Notes: generated from the sequence alone by a model not told the origin. DNA of 64,000 nucleotides from Lutraria lutraria (GCA_964023205.1 OZ026838.1:25633843-25697842), one strand, 5' to 3'. Shown: positions 1 through 13,125, numbered from the stretch's first letter. Translations and numbers: made by a program.

Positions 1-461
1 TGCGAAATAAGATGTTTTATTTCAAAACTATAGCGGCTGCAATGTGGAAGGGCATAATGTGAAAGACGTGGCATGTCAAACATGATATTTATTTGTATCT
101 AAAGTTGAAACATTTTATCAGCAGTTTTCCGGGTTTATTTTAAACCATAATTCTCTTACTATGCTTTTTGGAATATAGTACATGTATGTCGTTTCGAGAA
201 TGTGGAATTTACTTAATGCTATTTAACATACCATTCAATTTTCACATAATTGTGTTATATTTTATCATATTATTGTGTCTTACGTTTTTATCAGATGTCA
301 TTTGATAGATATCTGTTGTTTATCCAAGAGAAAAAGTGAAAATTGCCTAAAATTCTACATTTTTACATAAGTAATGGAAAAAATGACATTTTTTTCATTT
401 AGGATAATGATGTTTCATACAAAATACATTAATTTTATTATGATTTTTTTTTTATTTACAG

Positions 462-1434
462 GTTGTTTTGTGTTGAAATCTTAGATAGAGACTTTGAACA
501 GTATGGATTGATAATAACTGTGTTGATGGCTAAACAACATAAGCCATCGTCAAAACGACGTCATCTACGACAGTACATTACAGATATGGTAAACAACATT
601 GAAGAAGTCATGGTAAATATAAACACAGTTCTCGGTGAAGTAAACGTCTTGGTTCAACAAATTGACTCGATCACAGAAAGAATGGAGAACAAGTATGGAG
701 ATAGAAAAACATTTGCAAAAGGAAACGTGATATTAGACGCTAACCAGAACGCTTGTGACGTCATCCAGACGCCAGGATTATCGAATACGTCAAAGATGAC
801 GTTTCCATCTCCATATTTGGATTATACTTACCTTGAATTGGCAAACGATTGTAACACATGTAATGATAATCTTAACAGTTATAGTTTTAGATACAATGAA
901 AAATATCCTCTCTGGATACAATGCGAAACTTGGAAAACTGACCATTCCGTTTCTGAGATGTCGGAAGTATCTTCCGGAAGTGATTCTAATAGATCTAGTT
1001 TAGTTCATAATGAAAGTTACGATAAAACGTGGAACAGCGTATCAAATGTTGGAAAAGCTACAGACAGTTCGGACAGGTTTAAAAGAAAGTCAAGAAAAAG
1101 TAAAAATGACGACGAAGATGATATAAACGTTTCCAAATGTTGTCATAATTCACATAATGATCTGAATGAAAAATATTGCGGCGTTTATGAACATATAATG
1201 GAACAACAGTTAGAAGATCTTGATTCCCTGGCACCAGATTTAATCAAATATCCTGAAATGAATGGTTCATTCTCATCACTATCTATCGGTTCATCAGAAA
1301 CGAATTCAAACAGGTCATTGACTAATTACGATTATTACCCTGATGTGCAGACGACAAGGTTACACAGTGGTCACATTGTGTCACAAGTGACTGTGAGGGA
1401 ATTTAGTGACTCTAATCCCAGCTTGACGGATTGA
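462..1434 (+). CDS. Terminal coding exon of an INSYN1-like protein (5' part outside window)
   Basis: This is an open exon of about 323 codons. It starts directly after a strong acceptor (T-rich tract then ACAG, AG at 460-461) and ends at TGA 1432-1434. No ATG is needed at the exon edge, so the protein starts upstream of the window. The N-terminal part (about residues 25-75) is a predicted amphipathic helix or coiled coil rich in Val, Ile, Asn and Glu, ending in VQQIDSITERM. The rest is Ser/Asn-rich, with a basic stretch KRKSRKSKNDDEDD and no membrane segment. The helix resembles the conserved N-terminal helix of inhibitory synaptic factor 1 (RxRM..V...LE.I...L..V..E...V.QID.LT), a gephyrin-associated postsynaptic protein. 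I infer that relation from one short pattern, so the family name is tentative, whereas the exon itself is well supported. Confidence 0.7.
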
Positions 1435-1728
1435 CCGGAATTTAGTCATTAGACATAGAACGATAAACGTACATCATGATATATGATATTATACGATAGT
1501 AATTAAGAGAATTGCTGATGATCTGAAGATTCCAAGAACTGTAAAAGCGCAGGGTAACACAATTAAAGATAATATATATATTCATATAGATGAATACGTT
1601 GTTAAAAAATGCATTTCATTTATCATAAACCTCTTTTAACATGTTAGTGATATTGTGAGAACTGTCAGACACTAGTCTAGTTGTATTATTACATTTGAAT
1701 TATGTAGGAATATGTATAAAGCATTGCT

Positions 1729-1734
1729 AATAAA
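1729..1734 (+). terminator. Poly(A) signal AATAAA of the INSYN1-like gene
   Basis: A canonical AATAAA lies 295 bp after the stop codon of the upstream exon. The 3' UTR between them has no competing AATAAA. It sits just before the inverted-repeat element that starts near 1769. Confidence 0.6.
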
Positions 1735-1768
1735 AACACTGAAACTACAGCTCAATGAAATATTCATA

Positions 1769-2495
1769 TACACTCAAACCCGCGAACAAAGGCCACCCTT
1801 GGGAAAGACATATTGTGTCCTATATCTTTATTGACAGGGGCGGGCCTTTATTCGGAGTGAATCTTTTTGGTCTAAACATTAATCAATAACGGTTTTAGAA
1901 GAATGGCTTTATTCCGGCATAGGGTGGCCTTTATTCCGGCATAGGGTGGCCTTTATTCGAGCATACGGTGGCCTTTATTCCGGCATAGGATGGCCTTTAT
2001 TCCGGTATAGGGTGACCTTTATTCCGGCATAGGGTGACCTTTATTCCGGCATAGGATGGCCTTTATTCGAGCATAGGGTGGCCTTTATTCCGGCATAGGA
2101 TGGCCTTTATTCCGGTATAGGGTGACCTTTATTCCGGCATAGGGTGACCTTTATTCCGGCATAGGATGGCATTTATTCGAGCATAGGGTGGCCTTTATTC
2201 CGGCATAGGGTGACCTTTATTCCGGCATAGGATGGCCTTTATTCGAGCATAGGGTGGCCTTTATTCCGGCATAGGGTGGCCTTTATTCCGGTATAGGGTG
2301 ACCTTTATTCCGGCATAGGGTGACCTTTATTCCGGCATAGGATGGCCTTTATTCGAGCATAGGGTGGCATTTATTCCAGCATAGGATGTCCTTTATTCGA
2401 GCATAGGGTGGCCTTTATTCCGCCATAGTGTGGCCTTTATTCGAGCATAGGGTGGCCTTTATTCTGAGGTGACCGCTAACACAGGTTTGACTGTA
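1769..2495. mobile_element. MITE-like inverted-repeat element, copy 1, internally expanded
   Basis: The left end reads TACACTCAAACCCGCGAAC and the right end reads ACACAGGTTTGACTGTA, which are diverged inverted terminal repeats. The flanks match seven other copies in the window (for example 48457-48645 and 56013-56159), each about 150-200 bp with TACAGTCAAACCTGTG ends. Here the interior has grown to over 700 bp because the motif GGCCTTTATTC, present two to four times in ordinary copies, has amplified into a minisatellite. There is no coding capacity. Transposition by a trans-acting DNA transposase is inferred from structure only. Confidence 0.75.
1921..2470. repeat. 22-bp minisatellite, 25 units, with 110-bp higher-order repeat
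   Basis: Twenty-five consecutive 22-bp units with no indels fill exactly 550 bp. Each unit starts A-G-G-[G/A]-T-G-[G/A]-C and ends CATA or TATA. Variants are GGTGGCC, GGATGGCC and GGTGACC at the front and CCGGC, CCGGT or CGAGC at the back. In order these form a five-unit super-repeat: GGTGGCC/CCGGC, GGATGGCC/CCGGT, GGTGACC, GGTGACC, GGATGGCC/CGAGC. It occurs at 1965-2074, 2075-2184 and 2251-2360, with a three-unit version at 2185-2250. The last units are more diverged. Confidence 0.95.
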
Positions 2496-4163
2496 CGTTT
2501 AACATTCCTTCGTAAAGCTAATGGTTTGTTGCTGTCATGTTTAGCATACATTATATCAATGGTACATAACACGTATCTAAATGATCTTGTCTATCAAAAC
2601 ACTCAGAGAACTGGTATGACCAGGTTTGTTTCGTAGAGATGGAACCTTCTGGTCAGAACAGGGAAGAAATAAATGACAAACATCGCTGTGTTCAGGTTGA
2701 TATGGAGTTTACATATACATGTACGAGTATATATAAACAGAAGAACTTTTGTATATGTAAATCGTAGAACCATTATTTAGGGAACATGAGGTATGACCAA
2801 AATGTTCATGGAACATATACTACAAACATTTTCTTGAATGTGTTATACTTGAAATTTCTTATTTAATTCTATATATCGTAGTGTAAAGCTGTTACGTATA
2901 CAATAAAATACGGAGGAAGATATTTACACGTGAGAAGACAACAAAAAGCTATAGGGCTACTTTAATCGACGCTCAGTATTTAAATAACTAGTACTACTCA
3001 TTGGCATATCTTTGTTATGATGGCTACTTAAAAATCCTGCCTCTCTTTATTGGTAATTAAAATATTATCGTTTTGAATGTTCGGGATGTGGGGGGGGGCG
3101 GTATATGAGTTTTGTTAGCTGTTGTACACCTTTAGCAAAAGTCTTAAGATTTAAAACTGCTAACTTAGCAAAGACATGTCCATACCGACGTATGGTACTT
3201 AAATCATGAGTTGTATTTAGTTAACTTTGTTTGCCTTTTTGTATCTACCAAGAACATAGCTATGTCTGCGTGCTCGTCTCACGATGAAACTACATCATAG
3301 TTGATACAAAAACAAAGTCTTATGTAATTCGACCCACTGAGAAGAATATTTCAAGGCAGACGCATAATTCATATTTATTGAGTGCACGAGAAAAGTGGAA
3401 AGTAAAACTCAACGACAAAGTGGCATTTTAATGACATTTTTCGCTAGACAAGGTAAAACATATGGTTTTGAGATTAGAAATTCGACCCATAGGGCCTACT
3501 TTACATAATTATGTTTTGTGTATTTCATGGTCTAGTACCTTTGGTGGAAACTACGCAAATGGAAAGTGAATAGTCTTTTTTACAGAATATTCATTTCCGA
3601 ATATTCGTACATTATGGGTCTAACTTTTTTGTGTTAGTCTAAGAAAGTTGATATTACTATTGCCTGTTGTATTATTGTATACGTGTGTCTGAAATTTCAT
3701 AATAACTACACTAGCCATCTTCGAAAACTTAGACATTTGTTAAGGTAGTATTTCTAAAAATTGATCACATCTATAACACCATTCAACAAATGTAAATGTT
3801 CTGCTTGATCATTATAAATTAAGTTAAAGTTTGTGTACCGAATCTTAATACAGTGTAACCTGTCCAAAGCAACACACCTTAGGAGTAGCACAATTATGTT
3901 GTTGTTGAGAGGCTGTTGCTCTAGAGAGGTTAAATTAATTGTTGAATCACGCAGTGGGAAAAATCATGCTGTTAGTGAAGAGGGGTTGTATGGGCCTCTC
4001 TGGAGGGCTTGTACTGTACATTATATACAGTATGTACCTCATTTAGCAACCACTTTGGTATTAAGACCAACTCTCTATAACAAACACTTATTTTTGGAAC
4101 GGTTTTATTATTAGCTCTCTATTTTGAACTGTATATTCTTAATATCGATGGTGTCTGTAAATA
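2496..4163. other. Gene-poor intergenic DNA
   Basis: I see no supported gene here. The stretch is AT-rich and includes a run of nine G at about 3090-3098. From about 3849 to 4060 there is a sequence starting TACAGTGTAACCTGTCC and ending TACTGTA that may be a further degraded inverted-repeat element; the short open frame over it is not believable as a gene. Confidence 0.5.
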
Positions 4164-4347
4164 TACAGTCAATCCTGTGAACAAAGGTCTCTCTTTGAAA
4201 ACTTTATTGATATGGACTTTATTGACAGGTGGCGTTTATTCGTATGTCATTTCGTTCTAAATAATCACAGATGGTTTTAAAACGAATCATCTGAATTTAA
4301 AGATTGACCTTTATTCCGAGATGACCTCTAACACAGGTCTGACTGTA
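4164..4347. mobile_element. MITE-like inverted-repeat element, copy 2
   Basis: The 184-bp element starts TACAGTCAATCCTGTGAAC and ends ACACAGGTCTGACTGTA. The interior has the family's features: ACAAAGG, TTTATTGACAGG, a GTTCTAAATAATCA core and TGACCTTTATTCCGAG. It is flanked by TATA on both sides, consistent with a TA target duplication. Confidence 0.8.
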
Positions 4348-7300
4348 TATACTTAGTATAGAGAACATTTCTTGTTTCACGACTGGAGAATATAAACTAC
4401 ATGTAGTAGTTAGCACATACATTATCAGTTTTACGATTTAGTAAACTATCCACTTTATTTACATACTTCGAAATAATTGCATATTCATCAATGGTGTCAT
4501 AAGCAGAAGAGAAACATCTACCAACAAATCTTAAATCTTGAATCATGTCTTCAAATCAATCAGTGTTCTAGAGCGAGTTTTATTGGAAACAAACAAAATA
4601 CTTTGTGTCACTCTTTTCTATATTGACCGTTTTTTAACTGTTTAATGTTTCTTAAAAGATGGTACACGTTTCTAACTAATTCCAATATTCTTGTATTAGT
4701 CTCCGAGAATTAGTTCAGATCTATTCATGGTAGTTTAAATCATCAAGATAACAGTCTTGGGGATATAAATGGTTTCCAATACAGTGGGAAGAAAGACTAA
4801 ATTAGTCTAAATATGTTCATGTTAGATTTATTCACCCAGACAGTAATTTAGATGAGAATGGGAAAGGTTTTACCAAACAGAAGGAAAATGAAAATTATTT
4901 AACAAATTGGAGATTCGTCTGGTATAAATTTATAGCTCGCTATTGATCAATATTGATCGGATACATTTTGCTGTTTTGTTGGGTCAATTGATTTGTTTCT
5001 GTCAACGTGTCAATGCGGCTTCCGACAATCAGCTGAGGGTCTTCGTTCCACTTAATAACAACTTTTTCCTTTTATTAACATCGACTACACAGTAGAACAT
5101 TTTCAAGCACCATTAGCAAACTTAAGATTAGAATAATTGACGTTTTCGTTAGGTATGGATAGCCAGTAGCGTGACAAATCAGACTGGTTTTCAGACAGAT
5201 TTGTGCTCTGACGTCAAGAATTTCGTTTCTTTAAATTACATGTGTACTTCATTTGCTGTTTTGAACCTGCATTAGCCTATAGCTAGGTTCATTGTCTTGT
5301 GTTACTGCAGCAAGTTTGCTGATTGAAGCATCAAAACTGTTTTGTTATAAAAAATCATGTTGAATGTATATTGTGAAACAAAAGATGTTTAACACGACTG
5401 GGACATACAATACCTTGATGTTTTAATAGTCTGCTCCTCGTCTAAACTAAATATATATTCAAGTAAAGTTTGGACAATATGCTTGACAAAGACTTTGTTA
5501 GCAGAAATAATACAACCTTGTCATTGTCCGCATCAATGTTTTCACTTCAAACAGGTGTGAAGAACAGACTTCAAAGTATTGTATAACAAGTAAAAGAAAG
5601 ACTTCGGCAGAATTTTTCTCAAAGTTATATTCATTTAAATGAACTTTTGTACGTGATTTCATTTAACTTCATTTATATATATTTCTGTATCATAAATGTC
5701 TTCTATTACGTGGCTTTTCTTCCAGAATTTATTACGATGTTACAGACTGTATAAACTGTTTAATACGACACCATTATAATACAATTATATAAGTACATAT
5801 ATTTCTTCTATCGATTTAATCTCATGTAATAAAATAAATGCTTTACCATTTTCTACTGATATTTTCTTGGTCTTTCAGCAATCATAAGATTTATCCACTC
5901 TAAACTCAAATTTTCGACCTGGCGGTCTTTTTCAAGAGCTATGATGCACTAACAATTTGTCTACATTTTTAGTACAGCTTAAAACTTTGCATTGTAACTT
6001 ACAAACGATATTGTGATCCCCTTTTAGGGATATATTTATACTAGATAAGATTTATGTTTTTTTTACAAAATATATTATTCCTGCTCCAATGACCTACTAA
6101 CCTAGTTTCATCTCATAGATGGATTTGTTTTGGTTTCGAAATGTGAAATCGAGCACATATCACTCTATTGACGATCATTTTGACAACTGAACAAGATAGT
6201 CACATGAATATTCTAATTCTACAGTTAATATAATGAAGACGTTGATTTGATTGTACACTTGTTGATACGCCGTTCAAAAGGTAGCGTAAATCAGGCACAA
6301 AATCCACCAACGTGTGTCTTGTATTGTATTGTATTATAGCAAGAAGTTACATCAAATCATCATAATGATAACAGCTGAATGACTGGTTTATGAGTATTGC
6401 CTATCAGCACAGACCACTTGTTTAGTTGCTAGACAATCGTGCTACTTACTATGACATTAGCCAGTGTTTGCGTATGATTAGTATAAATAAAGGAAAGTGT
6501 ATGTAAGCAAAATTGAAATACATGTGTGCAATGTGTCAATGGATTCTCAAAATATTCCCATATAAGATAAACATTTTTTATATGTATCATCTAAAAAACA
6601 TGGATTTATTCATGATTGTCTGAGCAATGGGCGTCAATATAGGTTCAGTATTGTGACTTGAATTGTTGTTTTTCTGGTCAAAATTGGCCAATTATCTCTC
6701 TGTACAAGAATAACGCACTGATAGAGTTATTGAACTGCAGAAGAATTAATATCTTAAAGCATAACCTGGCGTCTCGCTACATACTAGTAATGTTCACCTT
6801 TATTTTATGTAGGCTCCAGTTTTGAATATGGCATAATATTGCTCTGTGTTATAGTTTCAAATTCGCGAAAATGACTAACTTAATAATCACAACGGTAGTT
6901 CTTGCCGCTAATTAAGTTATACTTGATTTAGAGAAGACTGTAGCTCCAGGTAAAACTCCCACTCTACCAATTATTTAATAATTCACGTAAATGTTCATCA
7001 TTTGTATTGAATCATTGTAACCATGGTAACATATATTAATAAAATCCCATTCTATCATGGAATTAATGGAAAACACTAAGAAACGTAAAAATGACGAATT
7101 AATCTGGAAATATTCAATCAAGAGGGTAGGTTTATCATAAAAAGATGTCTTAATTACTAAGTCAGTATTGGCCATTTCATGTTTCCAAAGGTTCATTATT
7201 TTATATATTACTTGTTTACATGTACTGTAGAATATCAACTATTCTTCCTCAGATGCGTATTAAAAACAAGGTGGATATACTATAACAATTATCGAAAATC

Positions 7301-8885
7301 TAGACTGTGACACTAAGGTTTCGAAAATGGCTCTATATAGCTATTTGCTTATGGAACACTACATGTATTTACGAATTTCTGGTCTACTTACGATTGTTTT
7401 TGACAATGACTGATTTTGTATGCCAAAAGCAAATCACTTTTCTTCGTGACTCTTGATATTTTCGCCACAAGTAGACAACATGTGCCACAATCGAATTATC
7501 AATCAGCTCCGTTCGGAGTCTAAATGACGATTTCTGGAACAGACTTAAGATCTGTCACTTTTAGCTTAATCAATACCGACAACACTTCCTTCTCGTTCTT
7601 GTCCGTGATTTTATTTGATGAAACGCCAGGATATTTCACCTACATTTTGTTTATCTCACAAAAAGACATGGAATCAACCATAGGGCTTAGGGTCTATGAA
7701 TATGAAATTATATATATATTTTGTTTTATGTCATTCTTTTATGTGACATGGCCCTGTGGATCAACAACTTTGATCCGTAATGTAAAGTATCTTGTTCCAA
7801 CTGACCGCCACCCGAGAATAAATATTGCTCGGAAAACTAAACGATCAGGAACTATTTATCAAACAAATGTTGCTTCACTGGCCCCGGAGTTTGATGTTTT
7901 ATTTTGTCAATGTGTATGTCCGAATAATATGGTACTTTGTCATAATGTTATTGTTTGAAAATATGTATAGTACAGGCAGGTTACTAATCGCAAAATCTTG
8001 CATCAGTTCAGTAAATTAATTAGTAAATATCAAGCATCGCGACGACCAGGGCACCTGGCAATTAACAATAAAATCACTTAACCAATTATAGTTTGCCCCT
8101 GTGCGAACCTTTGTTATAATGGAAATCTTCAAATGTGTTTATTGTAAAATGTACGGTATTTAAACACACGACAAGATGAAACCAAATGATTGTACAGTAA
8201 AACAAAAATGGTGAAATATCGATCATTGTATAATGGTATGGTAATTTGTGTTTCTGTTTAGTTTCTATACCGATTTATCCCATCTCGTTATTAATATCCT
8301 GAATCTATTTGAATATTGATGACATGAAAATAATGTGTTATTCATTATCGCCCACAGATATATGTTCGGTCTAATGCATCACACCAGGAAAACAAACGGG
8401 CTTAGACAAACCAAGCTGTTATGAAATTCGAACTAATGGGAATTCTATCTTAAGACTGTCAGACAATTTATCTCTATGTTAGGAAGCAATAAATGTTCAA
8501 GATTGCTAATGAAATAGACATATTTGTTGTTGTTAAGTATATGGTGCGAGAACATGAACAATTGAACATGATCTTGTTTTAAGTGTTCTTAGAAGACGAA
8601 CAAAATTGACATTGTAACTGATTGTGCTGTACAAGTCTTGAGTATTATTTTGTTATTTCAGTCAATTCTTGCTGCTGATTTCTACTCCTTGCTTCACAGT
8701 CTTCAATTATGAATATTTAACTTAGTGTATGTACATATTGTTATCTCATTCTTCCATTTAGGTCGATATTGACTACTAACAGAATGTAGACAAACTTGCA
8801 TCCAGCGTCATACCCGTCACCAAAAGCCATTAAAGGGCAAACAGTAATATGGTATACTCGTATAATGCACATTCATGAATAAGGA
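4348..8885. other. Intergenic DNA without supported genes
   Basis: This is 4.5 kb of AT-rich DNA. Short open frames at 6975-7238 and 7524-7958 are present, but neither has splice context, recognisable motifs or coding-like composition. No repeat was recognised with confidence. A stretch near 8340-8450 shows patchy similarity to 11700-11815 (shared TCTAATGCATC and TTAGACAAA blocks), so an old dispersed repeat is likely. Confidence 0.45.
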
Positions 8886-9110
8886 AGTCCACGGCCGTGA
8901 GCTGGACTTGTAAACTAGTGAACCGGTTCGAATCATGGTCGCAGCAAGTCAGAACCTTTTATGAAAATTAGGCAAACATATCGACTTTCCTCCGTATGTG
9001 GAAACGTTGCTGGCTCTTTGTGGAAAGGTAGATTAGTACTGGTCAGAATGCATGCTAGGAAACAGGTCAGGTGAAACGGCTACCGTATATAATGGAAATG
9101 AACAAGGACC
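8886..9110 (+). mobile_element. tRNA-derived SINE, family B, copy 1
   Basis: The head GGCCGTGAGCTGG...GGTTCGAATCATGGTCGC resembles a tRNA D-arm and T-arm (B box GGTTCGAATC). It is followed by a body shared with 12850-13125 and 27235-27545: a TCGACTTTCCTCC-like block, a GAGACGTT-like block, TAGTACTGGTCAGAAT, AGGTGAAACGGCTACC and GTATATAA. This is a non-coding retroposon; any mobilising LINE would be elsewhere. Confidence 0.7.
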
Positions 9111-12100
9111 ACTGAAGAGATTCCGGAGCGGTTGGTCAATATTCCATTTCATGACCGAATCAAAGGAATACGTGTGAGATATATGACAGTATGAATAAAT
9201 GGGTTGCCAATATCATGAGGGTCGGTCGAGATATAGACTTGAAGATGTATGACTTAAGACAAAAAACTTGTGTTCCCCTTCCTTGTGTTGTCAAATAAAT
9301 CACAAGCCTGAAGCTTGTACCGGCTCACGATAATTAACGTGATTCCTACGTCAAAGTTCTAACAACGGGTCATTGCTAATATATATAATAGAGGTGAGAA
9401 ACAGAACTCTTCTCTAATAAGATTAGCTCTCTCGATGGTTAACTGTTTCCAGACAAGACGAAAATGAAACACATATTTTACCTTCGATGAGTTCTTTACT
9501 TTACTTTATATTTTCGGTAAGAGACCAATATGTGAAAGATACTAGTAGTAACTGATGTTAACGAAATAAATGAAGCTTCATTGGATCCCTTTACAGACTA
9601 CTAAATATCCTCAGACTGCTTTATGCCTTGTGCAATACCTAATAAAAACTATTGTATTATTGCAGACGACAATTACGAGTACTCAAGATTAAGTAACTTA
9701 TTCAATTATCGTTCATCACTGCACAGCGAAATAAAACGCAAATAGAATTAGCTAAAACATTATGTTCATCAGTCTGTACATACGTACATCAATCAGACCG
9801 CTTGAGTTACCATCTTCTTCGTCAGACAAATTCTGTTAACAGAGGACTGTGCACTTTTGATAAAGTTTTACCTACAAATGGAGAGGTTTCTTTCATTATC
9901 CTAGAAGAATTTGCATGGATACATCCAAATAAAAATGCAATCGGATTATGCCCTGTATAATTTATACGTTTAAAGCATGTATCTAAGCATAATCGTTTGG
10001 ACAGATATGTTTTTAGATTCTACACTTTTTCGTTTATTATTGTTAAAAGCCCATTCTTATTACATCCTGATAATAGTGTAACTACATGCATCCTAGCTAT
10101 GGTATGAAAATGAAGTTGGTGCATATCTTCTAATTCTTCTGAAGTCGGAACACTACATGTATTTTACAAATAGACACAACGAAGCCTTCTTTTAAATTAA
10201 GGAATTTTGAGAAGTACTTATTATCCCTGTGAGTAAATACATCCCATATTTACACTGTCGACCAATTACAGACCAATCAAACAAATAATTTCTCGCTTTT
10301 TAATCGATGTTATTGATACCTACAAAATAGACGATTGGTTAGGTAAGAGCTAAATACAATGTAACAACTCCTGCACTCTTTAATGCAAGACGGGCACACA
10401 GTCAGAATAAATGCTCATCCGTCAAACTATTTACCGAATTACTAGTTTGAGTTATTGTAAGAAAGTGCCTCTTTGGGTGGTTCGAATGTGTCGCGTGCCA
10501 TGGACACTTTTACAAAAGGCTTCATCAGGAATGTCTTATCAACACGCAAGTTTCACATTATTAATAAGTATACCAGATCGATATGTCTCTTGTTCTTATC
10601 GTATCCTTGGATCTGCATTGATCAGAAAATAATATGCAAAATATGGGTCGTTCATGAAGTAAATGGAAGAAGAATCAGCAATATTAAAAATCTTTGCTTA
10701 GGATAAAATTATCAAATCAAAACAGACCCTCCTTGTAATTATATTTTGGCGCTTTAAGTATACATGCATGCAAACAGCCCTAGGTTTTACACCCGGTGTT
10801 TGGAAATAAACAGTATTATTATTCAACAAAATACATGTATATTACGGGAATTTTTGCTTTGAGCTGAGATCCAAGATTTTGCTCGTGGCGGTTTTATTTT
10901 AACCACAAGTCAACGACCATGATTCGATTATCGTATGAAATTTTCTCTAGAGAACATCGAGTCGACACGTCAAGATCTCTTTTGGTATACAAACATTTTG
11001 CGGATGAACAGGATGTAAAATCAATTTTGCTTCCGATACATTTCATGTATTGACAAAAAGCAGGAACGGATTTCATTGGATAAAACATTAGAATAATGAG
11101 CGAAAGATGTTTTACTGCAAAGCTAGGAAAGTTGGAACACAACCATTGATCCTTGAATAAATGTCAAATGACTTGTTTTAAAAGACCGCAATACCGGAAG
11201 AAATGAAGTCCGAGGTTCAGTTCAAGGCACTTTATGTGAGAGGACCGGCTTCGTAACTCAAAGATCCGATTGTTTTTTTAAAACCCATTCTTAAAAACAA
11301 CCAATCACAACGTTTCATTCTGAGAATATTCTGTGCAGGTTGTCATTGTAACCTCGTGGCAAGATATCTGGTGTTCCAACAATCAGGATGGCTTGCATAA
11401 TTATCATTAGGTGCCATGACGTGTGTGTAGGCACTGTCTGAAATCAATGGCTTTAAAATCAATTTGGTAAGATGAAAATTTACAGCTTCACTGATACATT
11501 GTACTTCCACACGCAAATAAGGAAATCCAAGGCTGCCTCTTTTGAATATGATTCAATACAACGTAAAGAAATGGTGATACATTGTATATTGATCATTGTT
11601 TTGTCTTGTGTGTAATTGGTTTCTTTCCATCCCGACTTTATCCCAGTATGAAAAACCCTGCCATCCATTTCATTATAGATGACATAACATTAATTCGCAA
11701 CCCATATCACCACATAGGATTGCTTGTTCTAATGCATCTCATGAGGACGCTGCATCCAGATTTAGACAAAACAAACTATTATGTAATTTGATCCATCGTG
11801 AATTACATTTCATTATAGACAGATAATTCACTTCAGTGTATGTTAACTAGAAAAAATAATCAGATGGTATTTTACTGACGTAATATCCGGTCTTGTGTAT
11901 GAGATTTGACGCATATGAATCATTCTGGCTTATTAATATTCAAACGTTTTATGATCAGAGTTTTTGTTGAGGATTGCATGTTTGAAGAAATAAATGTTCT
12001 TTAGACAGTTTATAAATGTGCAAGTATTCTGTAACACGTTTGTTTAGTTATTATTTTTATGCATTTAAACTGACGTCAGTTTTAATTAATGATTGTTTAT

Positions 12101-12165
12101 ATGTACCAAAGGTGTCAGATAAAATATCATCAGGACCCGATCGAAGGACTTCTTGAACAAGTGTT
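9111..12165. other. Intergenic DNA without supported genes
   Basis: The stretch is AT-rich with several short overlapping frames (10411-10706, 11480-11791) that overlap each other on both strands and lack any family signature. Nothing here merits a gene call. Confidence 0.45.
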
Positions 12166-12320
12166 GCCGCTGCCGTGATCCAGTGGTATGTGCGCTTGAT
12201 TTATAACCTGGCGATCCGGGTTAGAGACGTTGCTTGGTTAGAATACAGTCCAGGAACCCTGGTTAGGTAAATCGACCGCTGTATGTAACGGAAATCGGGT
12301 GGCCAAACACACAAACATTA
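12166..12320 (+). mobile_element. tRNA-derived SINE, family B, 3'-shortened copy
   Basis: The head GTGATCCAGTGGTATGTGCG followed by TTGATTTATAACCTGGCGATCCGGGTTAGAGAC is tRNA-like. The downstream part keeps only the GTCCAGGAACCCTGGTTAGGTAAATCGACC block of the family body and lacks the long TTTTCTCCACATNTGGAGA region of the full copies. Confidence 0.6.
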
Positions 12321-12849
12321 CATATCTCCACTGAACAATCATGAAACAACACATACATACATAATTATTATAATGCCTCGAAACAAAACACCACTGGGAG
12401 TCGTTAGTCTGTTCTGTTCGCCTTTTACAAACACATTATCAAGACAATTATTAAACATGCATTAATCATATAAATTGCCCAATCATACGAACGAACGTCG
12501 ATCTATTTCTAGATCTCATGAAAGTCTTTAATCTCTCATTGTCATGTTTTTATTTCCCTGCTGCACATAACAGGCAAAACAGTTCAATCTAAAATGAAAG
12601 TCGATTTTCCAACTGAGAGAAATATAAGCGAGAATTTAATTATTACAAGTAATAAACTCATTCCATTTATTTGTTTTGGGATGAATTCTCAGCCCGTCCT
12701 GTTTTATTAATCACAAGTTTAGTATTTTAACGTCAATGCTTCGATCTCTTCTCAGTTGGTAAAGTTCAGTGGAAACTTGGATGTTTTATTGGCAAAGTGC
12801 TGATATAAATTTATTACTTCATTGATCTCTGAATTGTTTGTACCTACTG

Positions 12850-13125
12850 ACCGAGGCCGCGTTCGTGGTATGGTGTTTATAGTACGCTGGATTCGTAACC
12901 CGGCGAGCCAGATTAGATTCTCGGTCGCGGTAGGTCATATCCTTCCATAAAAATTTGAAAACGACATGTGTCGATTTTTCTCCACATCTGGAGACGTTAG
13001 CGGAAGTGTAAGTAAGTACTGGTCAGAATTATGACAGAAAAACTGGTTAAATGAACCGGTCACCGTATATAACTGATTTTTTGTTTTTTTAAAAACGTCG
13101 TTAAACTTCAAACAAATAAATGGAT
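12850..13125 (+). mobile_element. tRNA-derived SINE, family B, long copy
   Basis: The head GTTCGTGGTATGGTGTTTAT...GATTCGTAACCCGGCGAGCC is followed by AGATTCTCGGTCGCGGTAGG. The body includes TCGATTTTTCTCCACATCTG, GAGACGTTAGCGG, AAGTACTGGTCAGAAT and CCGGTCACCGTATATAACTG. It ends in a tail AACGTCGTTAAACTTCAAAC then AAATAAA. It is the best preserved of four copies in the window. Confidence 0.75.

Noticed and set aside
755..762. CRE palindrome TGACGTCA in the INSYN1-like exon
   Set aside because: It lies in coding sequence that explains it; no promoter features surround it.
1921..2470. CRISPR-like repeat array
   Set aside because: Units are contiguous 22-mers with no unique spacers, in a eukaryotic context inside a MITE-like element.
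7524..7958. 144-codon + strand frame
   Set aside because: No splice context, motifs or composition unlike the AT-rich surroundings; such length is expected by chance in 64 kb.
8886..8960. Functional tRNA gene
   Set aside because: A- and B-box-like cores are present, but the arms do not pair well and the sequence continues into a SINE body found elsewhere in the window.
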